Assembly (NCBI RefSeq): GCF_900188095.1
Contig: NZ_FZOT01000011.1
Location: forward strand, 62,001-126,000
DNA length: 64,000 nucleotides
Source of the DNA: Noviherbaspirillum humi
GTDB taxonomy: Bacteria; Pseudomonadota; Gammaproteobacteria; Burkholderiales; Burkholderiaceae_D
Direction of reading: 5' to 3'
Below, in pieces: positions 43,752-52,578 of the stretch. Position numbers and translations under genes: made by a program. Position 1 is the stretch's first letter; every line of letters starts with the position of its first letter. The notes under the pieces are model-generated. The model did no database searches and had not been told where the DNA came from. It saw nothing but the letters and a program-made list of their open reading frames with translations.

Positions 43752-46358
43752 TCAGTGACGGAACTGGCTCGCCGGTTCCGGCCGCCCGTACAGGAAACCC
43801 TGGAACTCATCGCAGCCGTGCCGGCTCAGGATGCGCTCCTGCGCCGGCTTTTCCACGCCTTCCGCCAGGACGTTCATCTTCAGCGTCTTGCCGAGGGCGA
43901 TGATGGAGTGAACCAGCTTGTCGTCCCCGTCGTCATGCTCGATGCGCTGGATGAACGATTGATCGATCTTGAGCTGGTCGAGCGGGAGCTTGCGCAGCAG
44001 GGAGAGGGACGAATACCCGGTGCCGAAGTCGTCGAGGGCGAAACGCACGCCGAGCCGCTTCAGCGCCGCCATCTTGATCGCGGTGCCTTCGATGTCTTTC
44101 ACCAGCAGCGTTTCCGTGAGTTCCAGCTTGAGCAGATTCGGATCGAGCCCGGTGCGCTGCAGCACGCCTTGCACCATGTCGGCGAAATTGGCTTGCAGGA
44201 ACTGGCGTGCGCTCACGTTGACCGCCATCGACTGCAGCGGCCGGTTGCCCGCTTGCTGCCATGCGGCGGCCTGGGCGCAGGCGCGCTCCATCACCCAGGC
44301 CCCCAGGGGAACGATCACGCCGATTTCTTCCGCCAGGGGAATGAATTCGTTCGGATTGAGCAAGCCCCGCGTCGGATGGTTCCAGCGCAGCAGCGCTTCC
44401 GCGCCGATCAGGCTGCCATCCCTGCCGCGCTGAGGCTGGTAATACAGCTCGAACTCGTCATCGAATCTCGCCTTGCGCAGGTCGATTTCCAGCACCGCCC
44501 GCTCCAGCGCCAGCCGCTGCATGTCCGGGTCGAAGAAGCGCAGGGTGCTGCGGCCCGATTGCTTCGCCTGATACATGGCGAGATCGGCCTGCTTCAGCAG
44601 ATCCTCGATGTCCGCCGCCTTTTCCCGGAACAGGGTCACGCCGATGCTGGTGGTGCAATTGCGCTGGTTGCCGCCGAGCTGGAACGGCCCGACCAGTGCA
44701 TCGAGGATCTTCATCGCCACCGTTTCCGACTGGTTGACCGCCTCCTGCGTCTCGTGGCCCAGCTCTTCCAGCAGCACCACGAACTCGTCGCCGCCCAGCC
44801 TTGCCACCGTATCCGTCTGCCGGACGCACTTGAGCAGGCGTGCGGCGACCTGCTGCAGCAGCAGATCGCCCTTGGCATGGCCGAGCGTGTCGTTGAGGCT
44901 TTTGAAATTGTCGAGGTCCAGCAGCATCAGCGCGCCGTAGGCGTGCTTGCGCTCGGCGACCAGCAGCGCATGCCGCAGCCGGTCCATCAGCGACGCCCGG
45001 TTGGGCAGCTGCGTCAGCTGGTCATAAAAGGCCAGCGCATAGATCTTGTCGTCGGCGATGGACGGCTCGATCTGGTCGCTGCCGATGATGAAGATGAGTT
45101 GCGGCAGCCGGTTGTGGTCCCGGATCAGCGTCAGATGGCAATCCACCGTCAGGTCGCCGCCGTTCTTGCCCTTCTGGTGGATCCGCCGATTCAATTCGCC
45201 GGCGTTCAGCAAGTCGCGGCGAATCGCCTCGAAGCTGTCCGGCGGCTCCACCAGATCGGCGAAGGCGACCCGGCCCTGCGCTTCCTCCACCGACCAGCCG
45301 TAAAGGCGCTCGGCCCCTTCATTCCAGTAGACCACCCTGCCATCGAGGTCGGTCACCACGACCGAGGTGGGCAGTTTCTTGAAAGGCGGCACCACTCTCC
45401 TCGCCGCGGGAGCGGCAGGCGCTCTGCGGATTCCGCTATCGCTGACGCCTGGCGATACGCTTTCCATGTCTTCCGGCAGCGGCACTTCCTGTATCGCCCC
45501 GAACACGCGGCTGACGACGCCGGGAGGGCTCCATTCCGCCACGGCGACCCAGCGGATGTTTCGCCATCCGCCGTCGGAACACAGCAGGAGGCACTCGACA
45601 TCCACCGGCGTACCGCGGGCGGCCGACGCATGGAAAGCGCTCTTCCACGCCTCCTGCTGCGCCGGATGGATGAATTTGCCGATGTCATCGATGTTCGACA
45701 GCGCGGCGGCCGGCATGCCCAGCATGGCGGTCGCCTCGCTCGTCCATTGGAAAACCGCGCGGTCCGGACTCATTTCCCAGTTGGCCGCCGGCGAGGCGCT
45801 GGTCAGATTGTCCAGGTCGAGATGCGCCTGCTTCCGGTGCGCGAGCAGATGATCCAGGTTCAGCCGCTGCCGCCGCAATTCCAGGGCCATCATGGTCTGC
45901 TCGGCCAGCACCTCCAGGTCCAGCCGCTGCTCGCTGGAAAGCGTGCGCGACTCCTTGTCCAGCACGATCAGGGCGCCGAGCGCATGCCCCTCGGGAGACA
46001 CCAGGGGACATCCGGCATAAAAGCGCAGATGCAGGTCGCCCGTCACCAGCGGATTGTCGATGAACAGGGGATGCGTGCTCGCGTCTTCCACCACGAAGGT
46101 GGATTTGTCGCAGATCGCATACTTGCAGAAAGAGGCGGCGATATCGGTTTCGCGCACCGCCAGTCCAAAGGTGGCCTTGAACCACTGCCGGTGTTCGTCG
46201 ACGAAGCTCAGCGCCGCCATCGGCATCTCGCAAGCCTTGGCGGCGAGCCGAACCAGGCGGTCGAACTGCTGCTCCGGCGGCGTATCCAGTATGGCGTAGG
46301 ATCCCAGGGCTGCCAGCCGGACGCGGTCCTGGTGGACCGGATAATTATTGACTTGCAT
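43752..46358 (-). CDS. GAF-PAS-PAS-GGDEF-EAL c-di-GMP enzyme
   Basis: 868 aa, no membrane segments. Order: GAF (about 20-165, with ALSFVDEHRQWFKATFGL), a PAS domain with PAC (about 190-295), a second PAS (about 325-435, SVVVTDLDGRVVYWNEGAER), GGDEF (about 445-600, RLGGDEFVVLLEE, intact) and EAL (about 615-860, AEALLRWNHP, DDFGTGYSSL, intact). Both activities could be present, and net output depends on the GAF/PAS signals. It lies 201 bp downstream of a LysR gene on the same strand but probably has its own promoter. Starts at ATG 46358. Confidence 0.92.
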   Translation of the reverse strand: MQVNNYPVHQDRVRLAALGSYAILDTPPEQQFDRLVRLAAKACEMPMAALSFVDEHRQWFKATFGLAVRETDIAASFCKYAICDKSTFVVEDASTHPLFIDNPLVTGDLHLRFYAGCPLVSPEGHALGALIVLDKESRTLSSEQRLDLEVLAEQTMMALELRRQRLNLDHLLAHRKQAHLDLDNLTSASPAANWEMSPDRAVFQWTSEATAMLGMPAAALSNIDDIGKFIHPAQQEAWKSAFHASAARGTPVDVECLLLCSDGGWRNIRWVAVAEWSPPGVVSRVFGAIQEVPLPEDMESVSPGVSDSGIRRAPAAPAARRVVPPFKKLPTSVVVTDLDGRVVYWNEGAERLYGWSVEEAQGRVAFADLVEPPDSFEAIRRDLLNAGELNRRIHQKGKNGGDLTVDCHLTLIRDHNRLPQLIFIIGSDQIEPSIADDKIYALAFYDQLTQLPNRASLMDRLRHALLVAERKHAYGALMLLDLDNFKSLNDTLGHAKGDLLLQQVAARLLKCVRQTDTVARLGGDEFVVLLEELGHETQEAVNQSETVAMKILDALVGPFQLGGNQRNCTTSIGVTLFREKAADIEDLLKQADLAMYQAKQSGRSTLRFFDPDMQRLALERAVLEIDLRKARFDDEFELYYQPQRGRDGSLIGAEALLRWNHPTRGLLNPNEFIPLAEEIGVIVPLGAWVMERACAQAAAWQQAGNRPLQSMAVNVSARQFLQANFADMVQGVLQRTGLDPNLLKLELTETLLVKDIEGTAIKMAALKRLGVRFALDDFGTGYSSLSLLRKLPLDQLKIDQSFIQRIEHDDGDDKLVHSIIALGKTLKMNVLAEGVEKPAQERILSRHGCDEFQGFLYGRPEPASQFRH

Positions 46359-46559
46359 AGGATGGCCTCAACCCACTTGGCCAATTGGCAACCTGATGAC
46401 CGAAAAGTTCCTGTCAAAATGCAGCTTATTGATTTCGCCGCCCCTTCATGCCGCGCCGTCGTGCCGGTTTACGGGACGGCAGCGTGGCAGCCGTCCACCG
46501 CAGGATGCGCGAATGCGGCATGCGATCTCGACCATTGGGTGCCGGCCGTTCGATCATGA

Positions 46560-47507
46560 CTAGTCCGATTCGGCGCCCGGTTTCGCCTTGCCGGGGTTCC
46601 GGGCCCTTCCCGGTCGCGTGCCGATGCGCCTGTCGATAAGCGCCAGCATGCTCTGCGCGGCGAGCGACAGCGGCCTGTCCCTGCGCCGCACCACCAGGAT
46701 CGGGCGCACATGATCCTGCGCCCGCAACGGCACGGCGACCAGGTCGAGCTGGCGGAACTGGAACAGGGTCAGCTCCGGCACGATGCTGATGCCGAGGCCC
46801 TGCTGCACCAGGCCGGCGACGGTGGCAAGATGCTCCACCTCGAATCCCGAATGGACCGTCTGCACCTGGCGCAGCAACTGGTCGACATGCTGGCGCACGC
46901 TGGAAGTTTTGGCGAAGTGAATGATTTCCTGGCGCGCCAGGTCCGCCAGACGCAGGCTGCGCTTGCCGGCCAGCGCATGGTCGCACCGGCACACCACGTA
47001 GAACGGATCGCTGCACAGCACGCGGGCGTCGAACTCGGCGGCATCCGCGCCGGGCGCGCACAACACCAGGTCCACCTTTCCCTGCCGCAGCAGGGCCAGG
47101 CACTGATCGGACAGCGCATCATGCAGGGCCACGGCGACGCCGGGATGGAGGCGCCGGTATTCGGCGATCACCGCCGGCAAGCCGCTGGCGGACAGCGACG
47201 GCAATGCCGCGATCGCCACCCGGCCACGGCGGCGCGCGACGTAATCCGCCATGTCGTCGAAGGCGGATTCGATCTCGCCGATCAGCGAGCGCGCCACCTC
47301 GGCGAACAGTTCCCCTTCCGGCGTCAGCGTGACGTTGCGGGTATCCCGCTCGAACAATCGCGCGCCGACCGTCGCCTCCAGTTTCTGGATCATCACGCTG
47401 AAGGCGGATTGCGAGGCATGGCAGCGCTCGGCGGCACGGGTGAAGTGCCGCAGTTCGGCCAGCGCGACGAAGGCATACAGCAGGCGGGTAGAAATGTTGG
47501 CGCTCAT
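46560..47507 (-). CDS. LysR-family regulator divergent from the AtuA-like unit
   Basis: 315 aa. An N-terminal winged helix (LAELRHFTRAAERCHASQSA, then FSVMIQKLEATVGARLFERD) precedes a two-subdomain effector region. ATG at 47507. It diverges from the AtuA-like gene across 121 bp, the usual geometry for a LysR protein and its target operon, so it probably controls the AtuA/Bug genes in response to their substrate. Confidence 0.92.
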   Translation of the reverse strand: MSANISTRLLYAFVALAELRHFTRAAERCHASQSAFSVMIQKLEATVGARLFERDTRNVTLTPEGELFAEVARSLIGEIESAFDDMADYVARRRGRVAIAALPSLSASGLPAVIAEYRRLHPGVAVALHDALSDQCLALLRQGKVDLVLCAPGADAAEFDARVLCSDPFYVVCRCDHALAGKRSLRLADLARQEIIHFAKTSSVRQHVDQLLRQVQTVHSGFEVEHLATVAGLVQQGLGISIVPELTLFQFRQLDLVAVPLRAQDHVRPILVVRRRDRPLSLAAQSMLALIDRRIGTRPGRARNPGKAKPGAESD

Positions 47508-47628
47508 GATTAATCGGCTGAACCGATGAATTGATCGGAAAAATCCATTTTACTAAAGGGTGAGGCGCCGCCAGAATGGGCCGTGCGATGACCGCCGCCC
47601 TGGCGGGCACGCCAATCATCGGACAACC

Positions 47629-48963
47629 ATGAGACGCATCAGGATAGGTTCCGGCGCCGGCTACTCCGGCGACCGCATCGAGCCGGCGGTGGAACTCGCC
47701 GAAAAGGGCGACATCGATTACCTCATCTTCGAATGCCTGGCCGAGCGCACCATCGCCCTCGCCCAGCGCGCCCGCATGCGGGACCCGGACGCCGGCTACG
47801 ACCCGCTGCTGGAAGACCGCATGCACGCGGTGCTGAAAACCTGCGCCGGCAAGGGCATACGCATCCTCACCAACATGGGCGCAGCCAATCCCCTGGCCGC
47901 CGCCGCGAAGGTGCGGGACATTGCCCGCTCCCTCGGCCTGCGCATCAAGGTGGCGGCGGTCACCGGCGACGACGTGCTGGCCCTGCTGCGCGACGGCGAC
48001 CATCGCGACGATGTCGGCCAGCCGGTGCGCGACCTCGGCGCGCGGCTGCTGTCGGCCAATGCCTACCTAGGCGCAGAACCCCTCGTCAATGCCCTCCGGC
48101 AAGGCGCCGACGTGGTCATCACGGGCCGCGCCGCCGATCCGGCGCTCGTGCTGGCGCCGCTGATCCATGAATTCGGCTGGGCCCCGGATGACTGGCACCT
48201 ACTCGGCTGCGGCACCCTCGCCGGCCACCTGCTGGAATGCGCCGGCCAGATCACCGGCGGCTATTTCGCCGACCCGGGCGTGAAGGACGTGCCCGACCTC
48301 GCGCGGCTCGGCTTTCCGATCGGCGAGGTCGCCGAGGATGGCTCGCTGGTCATCAGCAAGGTCGCCGGCAGCGGCGGCAGGGTGACGGCCGCCACCTGCA
48401 AGGAGCAGCTGCTGTACGAGATCCACGATCCGCGCGCCTATCTCACGCCCGACGTGGTGGCCGACTTCTCCGGCGTCGCCATCGAAGAGCTCGGCCCGGA
48501 CAGGGTGCGCATCGTCGGCGCCACCGGGCATCCGCGCCCGGACACGCTGAAGGTATCGATCGGTTATGTCGACAGCTACATCGGCGAAGGCCAGATGTCG
48601 TATGCCGGCCCGGGCGCGCTGGCGCGGGCCCGGCTGGCGCTGGACATCGTGGCCGAGCGCCTCAAGATCACGGGGGTGAAGACCAGCGAACTGCGCTGCG
48701 ACCTCCTCGGCGTCAATGCCATGCATGGTGACCGGCTGTCGGCAGGCGCGCCCGAACCCTACGAAGTGCGCATCCGCGTCGCTGGCCGCACCGACAGCCT
48801 GCGCGAAGCCGTCCGCATCGGCAACGAGGTGGAAAGCCTGTACACCTGCGGGCCGGCCGGCGGCGGCGGCGCCACCAAGTCGGCGCGAGACATCGTCGCG
48901 GTGCGTTCCACCCTGCTGGGGCGGGAACTGGTCACGCCATCCACCCACATCGAGGAGAGCTGA
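47629..48963 (+). CDS. AtuA-like (DUF1446) acyclic terpene/short acyl utilisation protein
   Basis: 444 aa from the ATG at 47629; the upstream extension is not family-like. It matches the DUF1446 pattern: [20 protein letters not shown] at the start, [41 protein letters not shown] and [17 protein letters not shown]. AtuA was named from acyclic terpene catabolism in Pseudomonas, but its biochemical reaction is not settled. The stop abuts the ATG of a small gene encoding the domain that many AtuA proteins carry fused at the C-terminus. The operon continues with a Bug binding protein. Confidence 0.88.
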   Translation: MRRIRIGSGAGYSGDRIEPAVELAEKGDIDYLIFECLAERTIALAQRARMRDPDAGYDPLLEDRMHAVLKTCAGKGIRILTNMGAANPLAAAAKVRDIARSLGLRIKVAAVTGDDVLALLRDGDHRDDVGQPVRDLGARLLSANAYLGAEPLVNALRQGADVVITGRAADPALVLAPLIHEFGWAPDDWHLLGCGTLAGHLLECAGQITGGYFADPGVKDVPDLARLGFPIGEVAEDGSLVISKVAGSGGRVTAATCKEQLLYEIHDPRAYLTPDVVADFSGVAIEELGPDRVRIVGATGHPRPDTLKVSIGYVDSYIGEGQMSYAGPGALARARLALDIVAERLKITGVKTSELRCDLLGVNAMHGDRLSAGAPEPYEVRIRVAGRTDSLREAVRIGNEVESLYTCGPAGGGGATKSARDIVAVRSTLLGRELVTPSTHIEES

Positions 48964-49272
48964 ATGCTGCTGCGCGAGATCGCCCATGCCCGGGCAGGCG
49001 ACAAGGGCAATATTTCCAACCTGTCGGTGATCGCCTTCGACCCCCGCCATTATCCGCTGCTGGAGAGGCATGTAACGGCGGAGCGCGTGAAGCAGCACTT
49101 CGCCGGCATCGTGCAGGGCGAGGTAGTACGCCATGCCCTTCCCGGCCTCGGCGCGCTCAACTTCGTGCTGCACGATGCGCTGGCCGGCGGCGTGACGCGC
49201 TCGCTGGCGCTGGATGCGCACGGCAAGACGCTGAGCTCGGCCCTCCTCAGCCTGGAAATACCGGACGCCTGA
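48964..49272 (+). CDS. Stand-alone AtuA C-terminal (ferredoxin-fold-like) domain protein
   Basis: 102 aa. The pattern IAHARAGDKGNISNLSVIAF, then LPGLGALNFVLHDALAGGV and LDAHGKTLSSALL matches the small domain that follows DUF1446 in fused AtuA-type proteins. Here it is a separate gene whose ATG directly follows the TGA of its partner, so the two should be made in equal amounts and probably form a complex. No catalytic motif can be named. Confidence 0.82.
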   Translation: MLLREIAHARAGDKGNISNLSVIAFDPRHYPLLERHVTAERVKQHFAGIVQGEVVRHALPGLGALNFVLHDALAGGVTRSLALDAHGKTLSSALLSLEIPDA

Positions 49273-49317
49273 CACCGAAATCCCCACCCCAAGCACATCC
49301 CAATCAAGGAGACAAAC

Positions 49318-50289
49318 ATGACCCTCGCGACCCTGTCCCGGCTGGCCGTTGCCGCCGCCTGCTTCGCCGCCGCAACCGCCGTCCACGCCGCGGATTTCCC
49401 GGACAAGCCGATCCGCTTCGTCGTGCCCTTCGCCGCCGGCACCGCCACCGACCAGCTCGCCCGCGCCCTCGGCCAGGCGGTGTCGGTGGAGACCAAGCAG
49501 CAGGTCATCGTCGACAACAAGCCTGGCGCCAACGGCTTCATCGGCGCCACCGAAGCGGCGCGCGCCGCGCCGGACGGCTATACCGTCTTCATCACCACCA
49601 ACACCACCCATGCGGCCGCCGAGCATCTCTACAAGAAGCTGCCTTACGATCCGGTGAAGGACTTCGCGCCCATCACCGGCCTCGGCAAGGGCGGCCAGTT
49701 CATGGTGGTCAATGCGCAGTCGAACATCAACAGCGTGAAGGACTTCATCGCCGCGGCGAAGAAGGAGCCGGGCAAGATCAGCTTCGGCAGCGGCAGCTCT
49801 TCCAGCCGCATCGCCGGCGAGCTGTTCCAGCAGATGACCGGCGTGCAGCTGCTGCACGTGCCGTACAAGAGCAATACCTTTGCCGTCACCGATCTGCTCG
49901 GCGGCCAGATCCAGATGATGATCACCGACAGCGCCACCGGCCTGCCGCACATCAAGAGCGGCAAGCTGCGCGCCCTGGGCTATTCGGCGCAGAAGCGCTC
50001 GCCGCTGCTGCCGGAAGTGCCCACCATCGCAGAAGCCGGCGTGCCGGGCTACGACATCGGCTACTGGTTCGCCGCCTACGCGCCGGCGAAGACACCGCAG
50101 CCGGTGGTGGCCAGGCTGAATGAATTGCTTGGCAAGGCGGCGAAGAGCCCGGCTGCCAACAGCGCCTTCTATGCCGCCAGCGGCACCGAGGTGTTCGTCA
50201 CCACGCCGGAAGAAATGGCACGCTTCCAGCAGGCGGAAACCCGCAAGTGGGGCGAGATCATCGGCAAGGCGGGCATCGAGAAGGAGTAG
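49318..50289 (+). CDS. Bug/TctC-family periplasmic solute-binding protein
   Basis: 323 aa, ATG at 49318 after AAGGAGAC. The signal peptide ends AVHAADF. Family motifs are PDKPIRFVVPFAAGTATD and VIVDNKPGANGFIG. It is the third gene of the AtuA-like operon (45 bp gap), so it probably binds the acid that the AtuA pair helps to degrade. It is clearly a different paralogue from the other Bug protein in this window. Confidence 0.93.
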   Translation: MTLATLSRLAVAAACFAAATAVHAADFPDKPIRFVVPFAAGTATDQLARALGQAVSVETKQQVIVDNKPGANGFIGATEAARAAPDGYTVFITTNTTHAAAEHLYKKLPYDPVKDFAPITGLGKGGQFMVVNAQSNINSVKDFIAAAKKEPGKISFGSGSSSSRIAGELFQQMTGVQLLHVPYKSNTFAVTDLLGGQIQMMITDSATGLPHIKSGKLRALGYSAQKRSPLLPEVPTIAEAGVPGYDIGYWFAAYAPAKTPQPVVARLNELLGKAAKSPAANSAFYAASGTEVFVTTPEEMARFQQAETRKWGEIIGKAGIEKE

Positions 50290-50321
50290 TCAACCGCGCA
50301 TCGGCGGACGGCCTTCTCCGG

Positions 50322-51233
50322 TCAAGTTCGCCTTCCCTCGCGCGTTTGGCCGCAATGCGCGGCAAGCGCATCGATGAAGGCCCGCACTCTGGCTGGCATC
50401 AGCCGGTTGCCGGGCCAGACCACGCACACCGGCATGGCCGGCGGCCGGAAATCCGCCAGCACTTCCACCAGCCGGCCGCGCGCCATTTCCTCCGCCGCCA
50501 TGTAGTCGGGCACCTGGGTCAGTCCGGCGCCATGCCGCGCCGCCTGCACCATGCCCTCCCCATCGTCGACGATCATGCGGTAAGCCGGGTGCAGGTCCAG
50601 CACCTCGCCCGCCGCCTGCAGCTGTACCGGCCGTTCCCGGCCAGAGGTGGGATTGCGGAAGACGATGAAGCCGTGGCCATGCAGCTGCGCCGGGTGCGAT
50701 GGCCGGCCATGCTCCTGGAGATAGGCAGGGCTGGCGCACAGGATCAGGGCCTGCTCGTCCACCTGACGCGAGGCGAGGCGGGAATCAACCAGCGGCATGA
50801 TGCGCACCGCCGCATCCATCCCTTCCTTGATCAGGTCGCACTGCTGGTCCGACAGCCGCACGTCGGCGCGCAGCTCGGGATGCGTGCGCAGCAGGCGCGT
50901 CAATACCGGCATCACCACCCGCTTGCCGTAAGTGATCGGCAGGTTCAATCGCAGCTCGCCGCGCGGCATGGCATTGGCGCCGGCGGCCAGGTTCTCCAAT
51001 TCGCCGATGTCGGCCAGAATCTTTTCGCAGCGCGCGTAAAGGACCTCCCCGTCGACGGTGAGCGTGACCTGGCGCGTGGTGCGGTGGAACAGCTTCACGC
51101 CGAGTTCCTGTTCCAGTCCGCCGATGCGCTTGGCCACGGTGGAAGGCGTCACCGCCAGTTCACGCCCGGCACGGGCAAAGCTGCGGTGGCGCGCAGCGCA
51201 GGCAAAGGCAAGGAAACGGCTGAACCCGCTCAT
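50322..51233 (-). CDS. LysR-family transcriptional regulator (CrgA-like)
   Basis: 303 aa from the ATG at 51233; an in-frame start seven codons earlier is weaker. The DNA-binding helix-turn-helix is at the N-terminus (RSFARAGRELAVTPSTVAKR). LFHRTTRQVTLTVDGE and the following region resemble the CrgA-like LysR subgroup. It is convergent with the Bug gene (32 bp) and divergent from the cupin gene (147 bp), which is its most likely target besides itself. Confidence 0.9.
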   Translation of the reverse strand: MSGFSRFLAFACAARHRSFARAGRELAVTPSTVAKRIGGLEQELGVKLFHRTTRQVTLTVDGEVLYARCEKILADIGELENLAAGANAMPRGELRLNLPITYGKRVVMPVLTRLLRTHPELRADVRLSDQQCDLIKEGMDAAVRIMPLVDSRLASRQVDEQALILCASPAYLQEHGRPSHPAQLHGHGFIVFRNPTSGRERPVQLQAAGEVLDLHPAYRMIVDDGEGMVQAARHGAGLTQVPDYMAAEEMARGRLVEVLADFRPPAMPVCVVWPGNRLMPARVRAFIDALAAHCGQTREGRRT

Positions 51234-51380
51234 CGCACCCTCCGGACGGCTCACTCGATTAAGGAAAATTTTTCCTCAATGTTAGTCCATTGCAGCCCAT
51301 TCCATCGCCGTCCGGTTTGACGATACTGTTCTCACGCCACCGTGGGGAGGCACCATCAAGCCATCAAGAGGAGACCAGCC

Positions 51381-51758
51381 ATGCATGTACTTTCCAACCA
51401 GCAGCCGTCACCGAGCGTCATTCCCGGGCTCGCCCATGCCACCCTCGCCGGCCATGATGACGGCCTGAGCAAATTATCCGTGTGGCAGCAATCGATCGCG
51501 CCGGGCGGCGCCACCCCGCCGCATCGCCACGACTGCGAGGAGGTCGTGATGTGCGGCAGCGGCGAGGGCGAACTGCGCATCGGCGGCGAGGCGGAGCGCT
51601 TCGGAAGCAACATGACGGTGGTCATCCCGGCCAATGCCGAGCATCAGATCGTGAACGTGGGCAATGAACCGCTGCAGATCGTCGCCGTCTTTTCCATGTC
51701 GCCGGTGCAGGTGTTCCTGCCCGACGGCGCCGCGCTCGACCTGCCGTGGCGCACATGA
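51381..51758 (+). CDS. Small cupin-domain protein
   Basis: 125 aa, ATG at 51381 with AAGAGGAG upstream. It is a single cupin: motif 1 ATPPHRHDCEEVVMCGSGEG gives the metal-binding His-x-His and Glu, and motif 2 IPANAEHQIVNVGN gives the last His. Small cupins act as isomerases, oxygenases or sensors; the substrate is unknown. It diverges from a LysR gene, so expression is probably induced by a small molecule. Confidence 0.85.
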   Translation: MHVLSNQQPSPSVIPGLAHATLAGHDDGLSKLSVWQQSIAPGGATPPHRHDCEEVVMCGSGEGELRIGGEAERFGSNMTVVIPANAEHQIVNVGNEPLQIVAVFSMSPVQVFLPDGAALDLPWRT

Positions 51759-51864
51759 AACGCCGCGCCATGCGGCCGTCATCAATGAACCGAAAGGAAC
51801 TCCATGCCCTTGTCCGGTTCCAACATTGGTTTCATGACAATCTCGTCCGACGAAAGGAACCGAC

Positions 51865-52287
51865 ATGGGCATACTCAGCAACATCTTCAGCAAGATCTTC
51901 CCGTCGCATGCCGGCGCGGCGCAAGGCGATCAAGCAAGTCCGGCGGGCCAGACCGCCCAAGCGGATGCCGGGACTCAATCACAGGCCGCACCCCAGGGCT
52001 CTGTACCCGCCCAGCAGGCACCGATGGCGGAAGTGGACGTCGAAGCCATCCTGAACCAGAAGGCGCAGAACAATCCGCAGAAGCTCAACTGGCGCACCTC
52101 CATCGTCGACCTGATGAAGCTGCTCGACCTCGACAGCAGCCTCGCCGCGCGCAAGGAACTGGCGCAGGAGCTGAACTACACCGGCGACATGAACGATTCG
52201 GCGGCGATGAACATCTGGCTGCACAAGCAGGTGATGAACAAGCTGGCTGCGAATGGCGGCAAGGTGCCGGCGGATCTGCGGGATTGA
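51865..52287 (+). CDS. DUF3597-domain protein
   Basis: 140 aa. The short N-terminal helix MGILSNIFSKIF is followed by an Ala/Gln/Pro-rich linker and a C-terminal folded domain (DVEAILNQKAQNNPQKLNWR, then SIVDLMKLLDLDSSLAARKE), the pattern of DUF3597 proteins. These are small LysM-associated or general-stress-type proteins of unknown role. No signal peptide. It has its own terminator at 52310-52331. Confidence 0.8.
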   Translation: MGILSNIFSKIFPSHAGAAQGDQASPAGQTAQADAGTQSQAAPQGSVPAQQAPMAEVDVEAILNQKAQNNPQKLNWRTSIVDLMKLLDLDSSLAARKELAQELNYTGDMNDSAAMNIWLHKQVMNKLAANGGKVPADLRD

Positions 52288-52309
52288 GGTTGTCGCTGGG
52301 AAGAAAAAT

Positions 52310-52331
52310 GGCGCCTTGTGGCGCCTTTTTT
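52310..52331 (+). terminator. Terminator after the DUF3597 gene
   Basis: GGCGCC, loop TTGT, GGCGCC, then six T residues. The stem is short but all GC. Confidence 0.75.
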
Positions 52332-52521
52332 CTTTGGGAGTTTAATGGATACCAACTTACCTTAGCGCTGTATTGAAGTCATCTTTTGGACGGAAGGTGG
52401 ATTCGGCTGTCAATTGAGCGCTGCGCGCCTTATCCTTAGGAAATTGAGAGTATTCCTCAGCCACAAGCAATTCATGCAGCTATTTTTCTCGCTCGCCTGA
52501 TTAGGGCTTTTATTTAGCACC

Positions 52522-52548
52522 AAATGGCGCCAACTCGGCGCCATTTTT
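52522..52548. terminator. Palindromic hairpin between convergent genes
   Basis: A perfect 10-bp stem (AAATGGCGCC / GGCGCCATTT) with loop AACTC and a few extra T residues. It shares its ATGGCGCC core with the hairpin about 210 bp upstream and lies 31 bp from the end of the leftward transporter gene. Confidence 0.7.
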
Positions 52549-52578
52549 GCAGCTCGAAAATGTATTGCACTATCGAGC

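Noticed and set aside
47560-47628. Longer start for the AtuA-like protein
   Set aside because: The extra 23 residues are Arg/Pro-rich and unlike the family; the ATG at 47629 begins the conserved [12 protein letters not shown] segment.
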